Part shown: one piece after another, positions 34,104 through 45,664 of the stretch
Layout: each line of letters starts with the position of its first letter
Numbering within the stretch: position 1 is the stretch's first letter
Source of the DNA: Vibrio coralliirubri
GTDB taxonomy: Bacteria; Pseudomonadota; Gammaproteobacteria; Enterobacterales; Vibrionaceae
NCBI RefSeq assembly: GCF_024347375.1
Contig: NZ_AP025471.1
Location: 1,426,001-1,490,000, forward strand
Direction: 5' to 3'
DNA: 64,000 nucleotides
Made by a program: the position numbers and the translations under genes
Notes under the pieces: model-generated
What the model was told of the DNA's origin: nothing
Seen by the model: the letters and a program-made list of their open reading frames with translations, nothing else
Databases searched by the model: none

Positions 34104-36402
34104 TTAGATCTTAGCAGTAAACGTACGGCTAATTACATCCTGTTGCTGCTCACGTGTTAGCGAGTTGAATCGCACAGCGTAACCCGACACTCGGATGGTT
34201 AACTGTGGGTATTTTTCTGGATGTTCGACGGCATCCAACAACATGTCACGGTTAAGCACGTTCACGTTAAGATGTTGCCCACCTTCAACACGAATCGATC
34301 CTGCATTTTCCTCATGGTGGAAGTAACCATCCATTAGTGCTGCTAGGTTCACTTTTTGGCTTAGGTCATCTTTACCTAATGCATTTGGTACGATTGAGAA
34401 GGTGTAAGAGATACCATCTTTAGCGAATTCAAACGGCAGTTTGGCAACTGAAGAAAGTGAAGCCACCGCCCCTTTCTCGTCACGACCGTGCATTGGGTTT
34501 GCACCCGGGCCAAATGGCATACCTGCGCGGCGACCATCTGGCGTGTTGCCGGTTTTTTTACCATATACAACGTTTGAAGTAATAGTAAGAATAGATTGAG
34601 TTGGAACCGCTTCACGGTAGGTGTTCATTTTCTGAATTTTCTTCATAAAACGTTCAACCAAATCACAAGCAATATCATCGACTCGTGAATCGTTGTTACC
34701 GAATTTCGGATATTCGCCTTCAATCTCAAAGTCGACAGCGATGCCATCTTCGTTACGTACTGGTGTTACCTTCGCGTATTTGATAGCCGCTAACGAGTCA
34801 GCAACAACCGACAGCCCTGCAATACCACAAGCCATTGTGCGATGAACATCGCGATCCATTAATGCCATTAACGATGCTTCATAGCTGTAACGGTCATGCG
34901 AGTAATGGATCACGTTCAGCGCAGTGACGTATTGCGTTGCAAGCCAATCCATCATGTCATCAAAGCGAGGCATTAAGCGGTCAAAATCAAGAACTTTATC
35001 TTCGATACGAGCAACTTGAGGACCAACCTGCATGTTAGATTTTTCATCAACACCACCGTTAATGGTGTAAAGCAACGCTTTAGCAAGGTTTGCACGAGCA
35101 CCAAAGAACTGCATATGTTGGCCAACCACCTGCGGGCTCACACAGCACGCAATCGCGTAATCGTCATTATCAAAATCCGCACGCATTAGATCATCGTTCT
35201 CATACTGAAGTGATGAGGTTTCGATAGACACTTTAGCCGCGTATTGTTTAAACGCGATAGGCAGTTGTTCAGACCATAGAACCGTCATGTTCGGCTCTGG
35301 TGCTGGGCCCATCGTGTGCAATGTGTGCAAGTAGCGGAAAGTCGTTTTGCTAACAAGAGTACGACCATCAACGCCCATACCAGCCATTGCTTCTGTTGCC
35401 CAAATTGGGTCGCCTGAGAACAATGAATCGTATTCAGGAGTGCGTAGAAAACGAACCATACGAAGCTTCATGATGAAATGGTCAATCAACTCTTGCGCTT
35501 GTTTTTCATCAATCAGACCAAGTTTAAGGTCACGTTCGATGTAAACATCTAGGAAGGTTGATGTGCGGCCTAGCGACATCGCAGCACCATTTTGAGACTT
35601 AACCGCAGCTAAGTAACCAAAATAGGTAAATTGGATTGCTTCTTGCGCAGTACGAGCAGGAGAAGACATATCAATGCCGTACTTCAAACCCATTTCTCGC
35701 ATTTCATCAAGGGCACGAATTTGATCAGTAAGCTCTTCACGTAGACGCAATGTCTTATCTAAATCACCACCCGTTTCAAGCATCTTCTGAGTCGATTTGA
35801 ACTGCTCATTTTTGTCTGATTTTAGGAAGTCGATACCGTACAAAGCAAGACGACGGTAGTCGCCAATAATGCGTCCACGACCATAAGCATCTGGCAGACC
35901 AGTAATAATACCAGAACGGCGACATGCTTTAATTTCATCGGTATAAAGATCGAACGCTACTTGGTTATGCGTTTTGCGGTACTCAGTGAAGATCTTTTCG
36001 ATTTGTGGCTCTAATTCACGACCGTACACTTCGCACGACGTTTTCACCATTCGAATACCGCCATTAGCGATGATGCCGCGTTTTAGTGGTTTATCGGTTT
36101 GTAGACCCACGATTTTTTCGAGGTTTTTTTGCAATGTAACCGGCATCGTGTGAGGTGATAGTGGAAACGATATCAGTATCAAAATCGACAGGGGCATGAG
36201 TGCGGCTTTCTTCTTTAATACCTTCTAGCACCGATTCCCATAGCTGTGTCGTCGACTCCGACACGTCCGCAAGAAAAGATTCATCACCTTCATAAGGGGT
36301 GTAGTTTCGCTGAATAAAATCACGTGCATTAACGGATGTTTGCCAGTCGCCAGCTTGAAATCCCGCCCAAGCTTCCATCATATCGGTTGTCGGAATAGTC
36401 AT
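34104..36402 (-). pseudogene. pflB: Pyruvate formate-lyase with an apparent +1 frameshift in an A7 run
   Basis: Glycyl-radical enzyme cleaving pyruvate with CoA to acetyl-CoA and formate during anaerobic growth. From ATG 36402 (perfect AGGAGGT upstream) the frame reads MEAWAGFQAGDWQ to [14 protein letters not shown] and then fails. The remaining 680 residues, from [18 protein letters not shown] onward, are in the next frame and include the ACCVSP active-site cysteines and the RVSGYAVRF glycyl-radical loop near the end. Removing one A from the run of seven (36124-36130) restores a 765-residue protein, close to the 760 of E. coli. The rest is free of damage, so either the mutation is very recent, the tract slips, or this is a sequencing error. 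No activase gene is adjacent; an IS lies downstream. Confidence 0.88.
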
Positions 36403-36634
36403 AATGACCTCCTAAGTTATTGATAAACAGACAATATCGATGATTATTTATAATCATTGGTTTCTGCTGGCTATACTAAACCGACCAATCTATGAGTAAA
36501 GTGAGCTGTTTTCATAAAATACATGCACAAAATGCATTTATTAGAATTACTATATTATATTCAATATCTTAAGTTGAAGGTTAACAGCTCTAGATTCCAA
36601 TTAGTTTGTTGTTTCAGAGGTAGGGAGTCGACTC

Positions 36635-36979
36635 TTAGTGACTCACGGACGTTGAAAACAGGTTGATGATCACCACGCCAGACAAAATCAAAGCGATGCC
36701 AATGATCGCGTAGATGTCTAGCTTTTGTCCGTAGACCAACCAAGACAACGCCGCGACCAACACTATCCCTGCCCCACACCAAATCGCATAGGCGACCCCC
36801 AAAGACATGGTTTGAACCGTGAGAGACAACAGATAAAAAGCAAAGCCATAACCGACTAGCACTGCGGCGGTCGCAGGAAGGGAAGTAAATTGCTGCGTTT
36901 TAGGCAATAGAGAAGTCGCGACAACTTCAAGCACGATGGCGAGTGACAGCATCACTGGAGGCGGAAGAGATAAAAGCAT
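36635..36979 (-). CDS. Small multidrug resistance (SMR) efflux protein
   Basis: Four-helix inner-membrane proton antiporter of about 114 residues. The essential membrane glutamate is in LAIVLEVVATSLLPKT, and YAIWCGAGIVLVAALSW and DIYAIIGIALILSGVVIIN match EmrE/QacE. The frame opens at GTG 36991; ATG 36979 gives the usual length. Likely substrates are quaternary cations or related compounds. It stands alone. Confidence 0.87.
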   Translation of the reverse strand: MLLSLPPPVMLSLAIVLEVVATSLLPKTQQFTSLPATAAVLVGYGFAFYLLSLTVQTMSLGVAYAIWCGAGIVLVAALSWLVYGQKLDIYAIIGIALILSGVVIINLFSTSVSH

Positions 36980-37121
36980 GTTTGAGTCCACAACATTAAA
37001 TACGGCGCTCAGAATATTGTAGTTTTATTTCCAATTCATGCGATTTTCAGTAAGCAATTATTATGACGTACCTTAAAAATTCTTAAGTGTGATGGTTGAT
37101 TCAATCGAAGGACAGAGAGAC

Positions 37122-37160
37122 AAAAAGAGCCCTACAACATCATGTGTAGAGCTCTTTTTT
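37122..37160 (-). terminator. Terminator of the phosphoesterase gene
   Basis: AAAAAGAGCcCTACA pairs with TGTAGaGCTCTTTTTT with one mismatch. It has A and T runs on both sides and suits both strands. Confidence 0.75.
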
Positions 37161-37199
37161 AATAAGCTAATTAGTTAATCCGCTAACAATCTAAATAGC

Positions 37200-39371
37200 T
37201 TAATTTGCTGATGTTGAGCCTCTTAGGATATCGCGCTTCACTTCACCTTTAAGATCGGTCAGGGTTTGTTGGTCGATATCAATCAAGAAGTGGTCACTTG
37301 CTTGGCCTGTTGCAAATTTTTCAAGAATCACGAACAAGCTACCAAAACGAGAGCGGAACACTTCACCAACGGTATATTGGCCAAGGTCACCCAGTTCTGA
37401 ATCTACCGTGCCATCGAACTCTGAAAGTTCACGACTCAGCAACTCATATTGGCGCAATTGTGTTTCACCGATATCACGGAATGCCAGTTCGTCTGCATTG
37501 CGTAAGCGGTAGAAGTCAGTCGCTAGCAACTCACCACTCCATTCTGCAAAATCTTCAAGCACTAGACCTTCTTGAGATGCAATAGCGTCAGCTTCAACTT
37601 TCGCGGCTTCCCAGTCTTGTTGAAATTGTTCGTAGTCGTCTACTCCATTTGCAACACAGCCCTCGACTGGATAATTCATTTCATCAGCTAACTGGCAAAC
37701 CGTAAAATTAGTTTCTAGCTGAGACATGATCATCATCTCTTCGCCACTCATTCGCATAATCATTTCACGCATCTCTAGCGGCCAGTCATCCGGAAGGAAT
37801 CGCAGGCGCGTTAGCTCACGGATGTGCCAATCGGTCAGTTCGTAGTAACTCTCTGAATTCAGAATATCTTTGTTCCAAATCTTAGCTTCTGCATCAGGAT
37901 CGCCATTCGCAGCTTGAGTAAGATATTCATGCTCTTCTGCATAGTGACTGAATAGCTCGTTGTAACGTTTAACTTGGTCGATAACCACCGTCTCAACTTC
38001 AATCTGGTTATCAGGACGAATGTTCAGCAGTTTGTAGGCCGGAATGTAGCCCGCTAGCGATGGCGCTTGGATATTAAATAGAGTGTGCTGTACACCATCA
38101 ATATTGAAGCTCTTCTTACCCGTATCGTTAAAGTGCATGTGGCCACCAACGTGGATATTTAGGCCAGTAGCAGCCAACGCGCGGCTGGTCTCGTCATCCG
38201 GTTCACGAGCCAGCTGATGGCTTCCTTCACCAAACAGATCTTCAATTTCTTCAGAAGCGCCGTTGTAGAAGTCGGTCATTGGGAAGTGCGAGAAAGACAC
38301 CAGCGTCTTGTTCTGCTCTTTCGCGGCTTTTACAACATCAGAGATCCAATCGATCACATGTTCTTTGTGAGTCAGCATCATGTTATAACCAGCGCTGCTT
38401 GAACCATCAAACGTGTTTCCATCGACAGAGCTATCAGACGAGTTTTCTTTCGGGCGATAAACATTCGCGTCGATCGCCAGCAACCAAAGCCCTTTCACTG
38501 GCTCTACTAAGTAACTGGTATCCGGCACTTCAGAACAGCTTGAATAACCACTTTCTTTGTAACTGCCGCCCGTACCTTCATAACAGATCTCGTACATGCG
38601 CTTATCAAAAGCCGCTTCTTCTTTAGCTAAATCATAGCTGTAACTAGCTCGAGCTTGGTCGCTGCTGTAAGGCGTTTCAAAGTAGAGATAATCTTGCTGA
38701 GGATAGAAGCCGTGAGTGCCTAGGATGCTCATGATCTCTTCATAGCCCCATTCACGTACTTCTTCAGTACAGATAGTTGCTAAGTTGTCACCTTCACCCG
38801 GAATGGTCGTCCACTCATCGTCATAACCAACACACTCTTCTTTACCGCGGCTGTAGATGCGTTGCTTCTTACCACCCTCGCCTAGGTAATCAGATTTACC
38901 TGCAGGGATTGTAAATGGACGCCCTGGATCGTGGTTGCCTGGCGCTGCAAAAAACTCAAGGCCGTACGTGTCGCGGTAGTGATCAAAGATGCTCACCAAG
39001 CCACGCATATGAATCGGCTGACCGTCGTCACTAAAGTCACCTGGCAAGGCTACGTACTTCACGCCACGCTCAACCACATCATCAAGCGCCGCTATCATCG
39101 CAAAGTAGTTTTCATTGAATAGACGAGTGGAGTTCATCTGAGACTCCATCGTTCGAATTGTCGCATACTCGCCACTATCCGAGTTGTAGAGTCCCGCGAA
39201 CGAACCGTCTTGAAAATCACCGTAGACATCATGGAAATGGATATCAGGCATGAACGCCACTTGCACTGCGCTATCTAGATTGCCGCTGTCGTCACTTGGT
39301 GAACTTGAATTACAACCAGCTAATGTGGCTGCTATTAAGCCTGACAGTACGGTCAATGTACTCTTTTTCAT
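37200..39371 (-). CDS. Large calcineurin-like metallophosphoesterase lipoprotein
   Basis: 723-residue envelope protein. The signal LSGLIAATLAGC ends in a lipobox with cysteine 20, so it is lipid-anchored. All metallophosphoesterase motifs are visible: MPDIHFHD (DxH), LPGDFSDDG (GDxxD), PGNHD, SFSHFP and HVGGHMH. A long insertion rich in Ser, Tyr and acidic residues separates GNHD from the histidine motifs, and about 250 C-terminal residues have no family I recognise. It should hydrolyse an extracellular or periplasmic phosphoester, perhaps nucleotides or phosphonates; the substrate is unknown. Single-gene unit. Confidence 0.85.
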   Translation of the reverse strand: MKKSTLTVLSGLIAATLAGCNSSSPSDDSGNLDSAVQVAFMPDIHFHDVYGDFQDGSFAGLYNSDSGEYATIRTMESQMNSTRLFNENYFAMIAALDDVVERGVKYVALPGDFSDDGQPIHMRGLVSIFDHYRDTYGLEFFAAPGNHDPGRPFTIPAGKSDYLGEGGKKQRIYSRGKEECVGYDDEWTTIPGEGDNLATICTEEVREWGYEEIMSILGTHGFYPQQDYLYFETPYSSDQARASYSYDLAKEEAAFDKRMYEICYEGTGGSYKESGYSSCSEVPDTSYLVEPVKGLWLLAIDANVYRPKENSSDSSVDGNTFDGSSSAGYNMMLTHKEHVIDWISDVVKAAKEQNKTLVSFSHFPMTDFYNGASEEIEDLFGEGSHQLAREPDDETSRALAATGLNIHVGGHMHFNDTGKKSFNIDGVQHTLFNIQAPSLAGYIPAYKLLNIRPDNQIEVETVVIDQVKRYNELFSHYAEEHEYLTQAANGDPDAEAKIWNKDILNSESYYELTDWHIRELTRLRFLPDDWPLEMREMIMRMSGEEMMIMSQLETNFTVCQLADEMNYPVEGCVANGVDDYEQFQQDWEAAKVEADAIASQEGLVLEDFAEWSGELLATDFYRLRNADELAFRDIGETQLRQYELLSRELSEFDGTVDSELGDLGQYTVGEVFRSRFGSLFVILEKFATGQASDHFLIDIDQQTLTDLKGEVKRDILRGSTSAN

Positions 39372-41030
<1,659 letters not shown>

Positions 41031-41039
41031 TCCCCCTTG

Positions 41040-41128
41040 GTCTCGATACTTAGGTGTCGAGACCACAGTTCTGACTTAAACATCAGAGTGAAACTGTCTT
41101 CACCACCTCCTGCCCGGTGGGTGGTGAA
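41040..41128 (+). promoter_or_regulatory. Two consecutive hairpins between frmA and frmB
   Basis: GTCTCGATAC / GTGTCGAGAC at 41040-41063 (ten pairs, one G-U, loop TTAG), and TTCACCACC / GGTGGTGAA at 41099-41128 (nine pairs). Neither has a T run, so they look like mRNA-stabilising or processing structures rather than terminators. Confidence 0.5.
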
Positions 41129-41186
41129 ACTTTATGTAAAATAGACAAATTTACTCCCAAACCATCAACCTAACGGAGCACAATAG

Positions 41187-42026
41187 ATGACAATCGAAAA
41201 CATTAGCCAAGCAAAGGTTGCTGGTGGTTGGCACAAACAATACACCCACTTTTCTGCAACGCTTGACTGCAACATGCGTTTTGCTATTTTCTTGCCACCT
41301 AACGCAAGCAAAGAAAACCCAGTTCCTGTTTTGTATTGGTTGTCAGGCTTAACCTGTACCGATGAAAACTTCATGCAAAAAGCCGGCGCTTTCAAAGCCG
41401 CGGCTGAGCAAGGCATCGCGATTGTTGCCCCAGACACTAGCCCACGTGGCGAAGGTGTTGCCGACGATGAAAATTACGATCTCGGCCAAGGTGCAGGCTT
41501 CTACGTGAATGCGACTCAAGCGCCATGGGACAGCCATTACCACATGTATGATTACGTGGTAACAGAGCTTCCAGCACTGATTGAATCTTTCTTCCCAGTG
41601 ACTTCTGTGAAATCGATTTCTGGTCACAGCATGGGCGGACACGGTGCCCTAACGATTGGCATCAAAAACGAAGATAGCTACCGTTCTATTTCGGCATTCA
41701 GCCCAATTACCAACCCAATGCAATGCCCTTGGGGACAAAAAGCCTTCAACCAATACCTAGGCTTAGATATTGAAGAGTGGAAACACTACGACGCTTCTGA
41801 GCTTCTAAAAACCAAAGGCACTAAACTGCCAATGTTGGTCGACCAAGGCGAAGCCGATAGCTTCCTGATTGAGCAGCTTAAGCCTGAGCAATTAGTCGAA
41901 GCCGCTAAGGTAACCAATGCCGATTTAGAGCTACGTATGCAGCCAGGTTACGACCACAGCTACTACTTCATCTCTAGCTTTATTGATGAACACATTGAGT
42001 TCCACGCTGCTTACTTAAACAAGTAG
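41187..42026 (+). CDS. frmB: S-formylglutathione hydrolase
   Basis: Serine hydrolase of 279 residues that releases formate and glutathione from S-formylglutathione. It has the esterase-D-type nucleophile elbow SGHSMGGHGALT (Ser near residue 149), the oxyanion-side WLSGLTCTDENF, and the C-terminal catalytic histidine in GYDHSYYF. ACGGAG precedes the start. It acts directly after FrmA. Confidence 0.93.
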   Translation: MTIENISQAKVAGGWHKQYTHFSATLDCNMRFAIFLPPNASKENPVPVLYWLSGLTCTDENFMQKAGAFKAAAEQGIAIVAPDTSPRGEGVADDENYDLGQGAGFYVNATQAPWDSHYHMYDYVVTELPALIESFFPVTSVKSISGHSMGGHGALTIGIKNEDSYRSISAFSPITNPMQCPWGQKAFNQYLGLDIEEWKHYDASELLKTKGTKLPMLVDQGEADSFLIEQLKPEQLVEAAKVTNADLELRMQPGYDHSYYFISSFIDEHIEFHAAYLNK

Positions 42027-42038
42027 CCAGATGAATTT

Positions 42039-42077
42039 AGCCCGCACTTTGTAAACGCAAGGTGGGGGCTTTTTTAT
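42039..42077 (+). terminator. Terminator after frmB
   Basis: AGCCCGCACTTTG pairs imperfectly with CAAGGTGGGGGCT and is followed by six T. Confidence 0.75.
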
Positions 42078-42103
42078 GCCTACTGATTTTATAACTGTTG
42101 CTT

Positions 42104-43186
42104 TTATAACTTCTGAATACGCTGCTTTAACGCTTCTAAATCTATATCATTGCCAACAATTCGTAATCGAACATACTCTTCGGTCATCGCGTCGCACGTA
42201 ATAGCAAAATCGACACCTGAACATGTCTTGATACCGATATTCTCAAATAGCTTTGAAAGGTTAGTTCCTGTCTTTTTCAGCAACATAATGGGCGTCGATA
42301 TTGACGTACCAACCACCTCAATATTGTGCTCAGACAACAAGCCGATCATTTGCTGCTTAAAGTATTCGGTTTTTCTGCGGTTCATTTCTAAGAAGTGTTT
42401 TGCATTGGGTAAGGTTGCCGATGCGATTTTTATTGAAGGGTAAGTCGGCGTAAACACACTCACCGCAGCTTCTATTGCAGAAGTCAGGTTTTCACTGCTG
42501 GCTAAGTAACCGAGTCGAATCCCTGCAAGTCCTAAGCCCTTAGAAAAGGTTCGTAAAACAATTAAGTTGTCCAAAACTAAGGTTTGATCGAGCATGGACT
42601 GTTCAGGAGTCAGGTATTCGCCATAGGCCTCGTCGACAATCAAAATAGCGCCATAACGCTCACATACTCTCGCTATCTCGACCAGATAAGCTCTGTCGTA
42701 GATTCGACCCGTTGGGTTGTTGGGGTTATCGATATACACCAAGGCAGGATTTTGGCTGCTTATTTTTGATGCCAACACACCGAACAAATCAGACTCGTTT
42801 TGATAATCCAACATGTTGATGGACTGGTACTTCCCGCCCACCAAAGTGAACTCTGATACTGCTTCAACAAACTGAGGGCCAATGCCTATCATGGTGCGAT
42901 TGTTGTGATCGATAAGTTTATTGAAGATAAGTTCTAGCGCCCCTAGAGAGCCCGTGGTGTACGTAATACGACAATCTTCAATCCCAATAAACTGGCGAGT
43001 CAGATAAGTCAGCTCCGAAAGCTCCCTGTGGCAATAGTACTTATCAATCCCAAAGATAATATCTTTGACCACATGTTCAGGAATCTCTGGTGCGCCAAAT
43101 GGATTAGAGCCGAGTGAGCAATCGATACGAAATGAGTGATCGACATAAGAATGGTATTCGCCACTTAACCGTGGATTTAAATGCAT
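42104..43186 (-). CDS. Class I/II aminotransferase, HisC/CobD-like
   Basis: PLP-dependent enzyme of 360 residues. The cofactor lysine is in TFSKGLGLAGIRLGY, the aspartate in IVDEAYGEY, and the asparagine in IDNPNNPTGR. The wording is closest to histidinol-phosphate aminotransferase and threonine-phosphate decarboxylase. It stands alone, convergent with frmB, away from any his or cob genes, so it is probably an accessory member with an unassigned amino acid or phosphonate substrate. Confidence 0.82.
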   Translation of the reverse strand: MHLNPRLSGEYHSYVDHSFRIDCSLGSNPFGAPEIPEHVVKDIIFGIDKYYCHRELSELTYLTRQFIGIEDCRITYTTGSLGALELIFNKLIDHNNRTMIGIGPQFVEAVSEFTLVGGKYQSINMLDYQNESDLFGVLASKISSQNPALVYIDNPNNPTGRIYDRAYLVEIARVCERYGAILIVDEAYGEYLTPEQSMLDQTLVLDNLIVLRTFSKGLGLAGIRLGYLASSENLTSAIEAAVSVFTPTYPSIKIASATLPNAKHFLEMNRRKTEYFKQQMIGLLSEHNIEVVGTSISTPIMLLKKTGTNLSKLFENIGIKTCSGVDFAITCDAMTEEYVRLRIVGNDIDLEALKQRIQKL

Positions 43187-43492
43187 AAGAAAACGCTCAA
43201 AAAATATTCATGCGCTATTCTTATCGTACTAAGTTTTATCTATATAGGTCATTTCGCGACAGTTCTTCGTCTTGTTTCGAGAGACTGGTTAAAAACAAAG
43301 ATTGGTTCAAATAACGAATTCTCTTAAGCCATAATCATGAGTTAAGCACTCGTGTTTCCATTTCGAGTTAACCGAACCGCTTTCTTTGCGCTAGATTAAG
43401 CTGAGATAAAATAGAGTAATAACAGAGCTTGCATCTTTACTCTCCCTAGTTACCATAGCCCCATTAACATCCCCCATATTTTGAAGGTTGCT

Positions 43493-43894
43493 ATGAAAGC
43501 AATTAAGACTCTTTTCTTCCTGATGGTTTTATTGAGCGGTCTGTTTACCGCTTGGCTGTTTATTCCGATTCCAGCGACCATGGACAAGCAAACGCTCGAC
43601 GTTCCATTAACGGAACCATTCAAGCTTGTGGCGTATCGCAGCAACCCGAATGATGCGAGCAAGCCGCTGACTTACCACTACTATGTGATTTCAGATGTGG
43701 TTGGTGTAGACGACATGGACCCATTCCTGATTACCACAGACCAGTTCGTGAAGCTTGGCGAATTCGACGAGAACACATTCAACCTTACGGTTAACGGCAA
43801 GATTGATAGCTACACCAACGATTTGTGGATCAAGAAATCTGATGGCAAGCTTCAGCACTGGTACGTGAGTATTAACGCAAACTATATTCGTTAG
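43493..43894 (+). CDS. Hypothetical membrane-anchored protein
   Basis: 133 residues. A strong hydrophobic N-terminal segment (KTLFFLMVLLSGLFTAWLFI) is followed by a periplasmic domain rich in Asp, Tyr and Thr, ending WYVSINANYIR. The frame opens at TTG 43481, but ATG 43493 with GAAGG six bases upstream is better. I do not recognise the family. It stands alone with its own terminator. Confidence 0.7.
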   Translation: MKAIKTLFFLMVLLSGLFTAWLFIPIPATMDKQTLDVPLTEPFKLVAYRSNPNDASKPLTYHYYVISDVVGVDDMDPFLITTDQFVKLGEFDENTFNLTVNGKIDSYTNDLWIKKSDGKLQHWYVSINANYIR

Positions 43895-43920
43895 AGTCGA
43901 ATCTAAATAAACCTCATTTC

Positions 43921-43952
43921 AAAACTGCGCTTTAGCTTCCAAGCGCAGTTTT
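43921..43952 (+). terminator. Terminator after the hypothetical membrane-anchored protein
   Basis: AAAACTGCGCTT / AAGCGCAGTTTT, twelve base pairs, followed by TT. Confidence 0.85.
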
Positions 43953-44120
43953 TTGTTTCTAGCAACACCCTCCACTTATCCCAACCCTGTAGACATAAAC
44001 TGCATTGCCTACTTTTTATTCACTGCTGCCCTTACTCTCAAGGTGTTATAAGCTCTTTAGATACGATAAGCTCAGACTATGCTCGACGCCCAATAAATCA
44101 AAAATAATAAAGGATCACCC

Positions 44121-44858
44121 GTGGAATTTACGCTCGACAAATTTAACGGCATCATCATTGACCCAGCAACAACCCCTCACGATGCTGACTCATTCAATGC
44201 TGAGCTCAGCGAGATCACCGAATTTTCAAAGCAGAACAACAAAGGCATCATTTGGATTAGCTTGCCTATTTCCCTGTCGCATCTTATCCCTGTAGCGACT
44301 GAGCTAGGCTTTGTGTTTCACAACTGCTTAGAAGACGAGATTACGCTGATCCACAAATCCGAATTCGTCGAGTTTGTGCCTTTCATTCCCACCCACACCT
44401 TGGGCGCTGGCGCGTTAATCACTAACGAACACAACCAAGTGCTGATGATCAAAGAGCACGGCATGACAGGCTACAAATTACCGGGCGGTCATATTGAGTT
44501 GGGTGAAGGCATTGAAGAATCGGTGGTTCGAGAAACCTTGGAAGAGACTGGCATCGAAGCCACATTCGTTTCGGTGGTTGGCATGGCGACAAGGCACCCG
44601 TATCAATTCGGTAAATCAAACCTCTACTTTATTTGTCACCTTATCGCTCAAACTCAAGAGATCGCGATTCAAGACACTGATGAAATTGCTGAAGCTAAAT
44701 GGATTGATGTTGAAGAGTATATTAACAACCCCAACAGCTACCCGTTTAACCGCCAGTTAGTCGGCTCTTTGATAGGCAAACAAGGATTAGAACTTACCCA
44801 ACTAGAAGGCAACTATGGCCCGAACCATAAGCCAGAGATCTTCTTTTCGAAGCACTAA
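44121..44858 (+). CDS. Nudix hydrolase with N-terminal pre-Nudix domain
   Basis: Cytoplasmic hydrolase of 245 residues. The Nudix box is complete: G-HIELG-E-GIEESVV-R-E-TLEETGI (about residues 122-144). The first 90 residues form the pre-Nudix domain found in NUDT6-like proteins (GIIWISLPISLSHLIPVATELGFVFHN). Such proteins hydrolyse nucleoside diphosphate derivatives, but the substrate is open. AAAGGA lies upstream of the GTG start. Single-gene unit. Confidence 0.87.
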   Translation: MEFTLDKFNGIIIDPATTPHDADSFNAELSEITEFSKQNNKGIIWISLPISLSHLIPVATELGFVFHNCLEDEITLIHKSEFVEFVPFIPTHTLGAGALITNEHNQVLMIKEHGMTGYKLPGGHIELGEGIEESVVRETLEETGIEATFVSVVGMATRHPYQFGKSNLYFICHLIAQTQEIAIQDTDEIAEAKWIDVEEYINNPNSYPFNRQLVGSLIGKQGLELTQLEGNYGPNHKPEIFFSKH

Positions 44859-44886
44859 CACTTAGTCGTCTCAAAGATTGCAAAAC

Positions 44887-44924
44887 AAAAAAGCCAAGTG
44901 ATTTGAAACTCACTTGGCTTTTTT
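44887..44924. terminator. Bidirectional terminator between Nudix and DUF1028 genes
   Basis: AAAAAAGCCAAGTG / CACTTGGCTTTTTT, fourteen base pairs. Confidence 0.88.
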
Positions 44925-44941
44925 CGATTGAATCAATGTTG

Positions 44942-45643
44942 TTACTGATTTGGCAGATTGTTTAGAAAATCTTGAAAGCCTGCCTCTCGGACACGCCCCA
45001 GCACTTTTCGCAATTCACCAATTAAGCAGCCATCAGCCCAATCAACACGAATATCAATCGGCGCTTTAGTCAGGCTTTCTACTCGGAGTGATGCAGAAAA
45101 GGTTCCTCGCTTGTCTCCTCCCGCTTGTAACGCGGCTTCCAATGCAGTTATCAATATTTCTGGTAACTCTGCTTCATAGTTATCTCTATAAACAGGCGCA
45201 CCATCTTCTAAGATTGAGCTTGGATTCAGCGCCGTTTGAGCGATAAAGCTGTCTGAAAAGGCCTGTAAAACCTTGTCACTTTCTAACATGTTCCCAGCAA
45301 CGGCAATCGTAGGGTAAGCAATCGAGCCAACATAAGGGATATTGTCATCTCCATGAATGAAAGCACTGTCGCCATTTTTATCCATCACCATACATTGGCG
45401 TTTTGAATATTCGGCATCGCCCGCTTTTAAAGACTCAACAACCTGCTCAGCCGTCTTACCGAGAATGAATAACTCACGCGCTTTGTCCGCATACCAAGGG
45501 TTGGTAAATAACCCTTGAGTCGCACACGCCCCGACACCTCGCCAGCTATGGTTCACATAGCCTCCGACTGACACACCTCCTGTCGCAGAGATAGAAGCCG
45601 ATAAACCAGTGTTTGGATTAACGTGAATAAGTGAAATTGTCAT
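44942..45643 (-). CDS. DUF1028-family protein
   Basis: 233 residues matching DUF1028, a family with an Ntn-hydrolase-like fold. Typical features are the early GGVSVGGYVNHSWRGVGACATQG, GLFTNPWYADKA, the central QCMVMDKNGDSAFIHGD and the AVAGNML motif. It has no signal peptide. It is the last gene of a three-gene unit with an M20 amidohydrolase and a carrier; family members often lie beside amidohydrolases and peptidases. An amide-hydrolysing role in the same catabolic route is reasonable, but no activity can be assigned. Confidence 0.82.
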   Translation of the reverse strand: MTISLIHVNPNTGLSASISATGGVSVGGYVNHSWRGVGACATQGLFTNPWYADKARELFILGKTAEQVVESLKAGDAEYSKRQCMVMDKNGDSAFIHGDDNIPYVGSIAYPTIAVAGNMLESDKVLQAFSDSFIAQTALNPSSILEDGAPVYRDNYEAELPEILITALEAALQAGGDKRGTFSASLRVESLTKAPIDIRVDWADGCLIGELRKVLGRVREAGFQDFLNNLPNQ

Positions 45644-45664
45644 AAATGTTCAACACCAAAAAAA

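Noticed and set aside
36091..36131. Programmed frameshifting in pflB
   Set aside because: The A7 run could slip, but pyruvate formate-lyase is not known to use programmed frameshifting and no stimulatory structure was recognised. A mutation or sequencing error is simpler.
36420..36560. FNR site upstream of pflB
   Set aside because: A TTGAT half-site is present but the matching ATCAA half is not, so the evidence is too weak.
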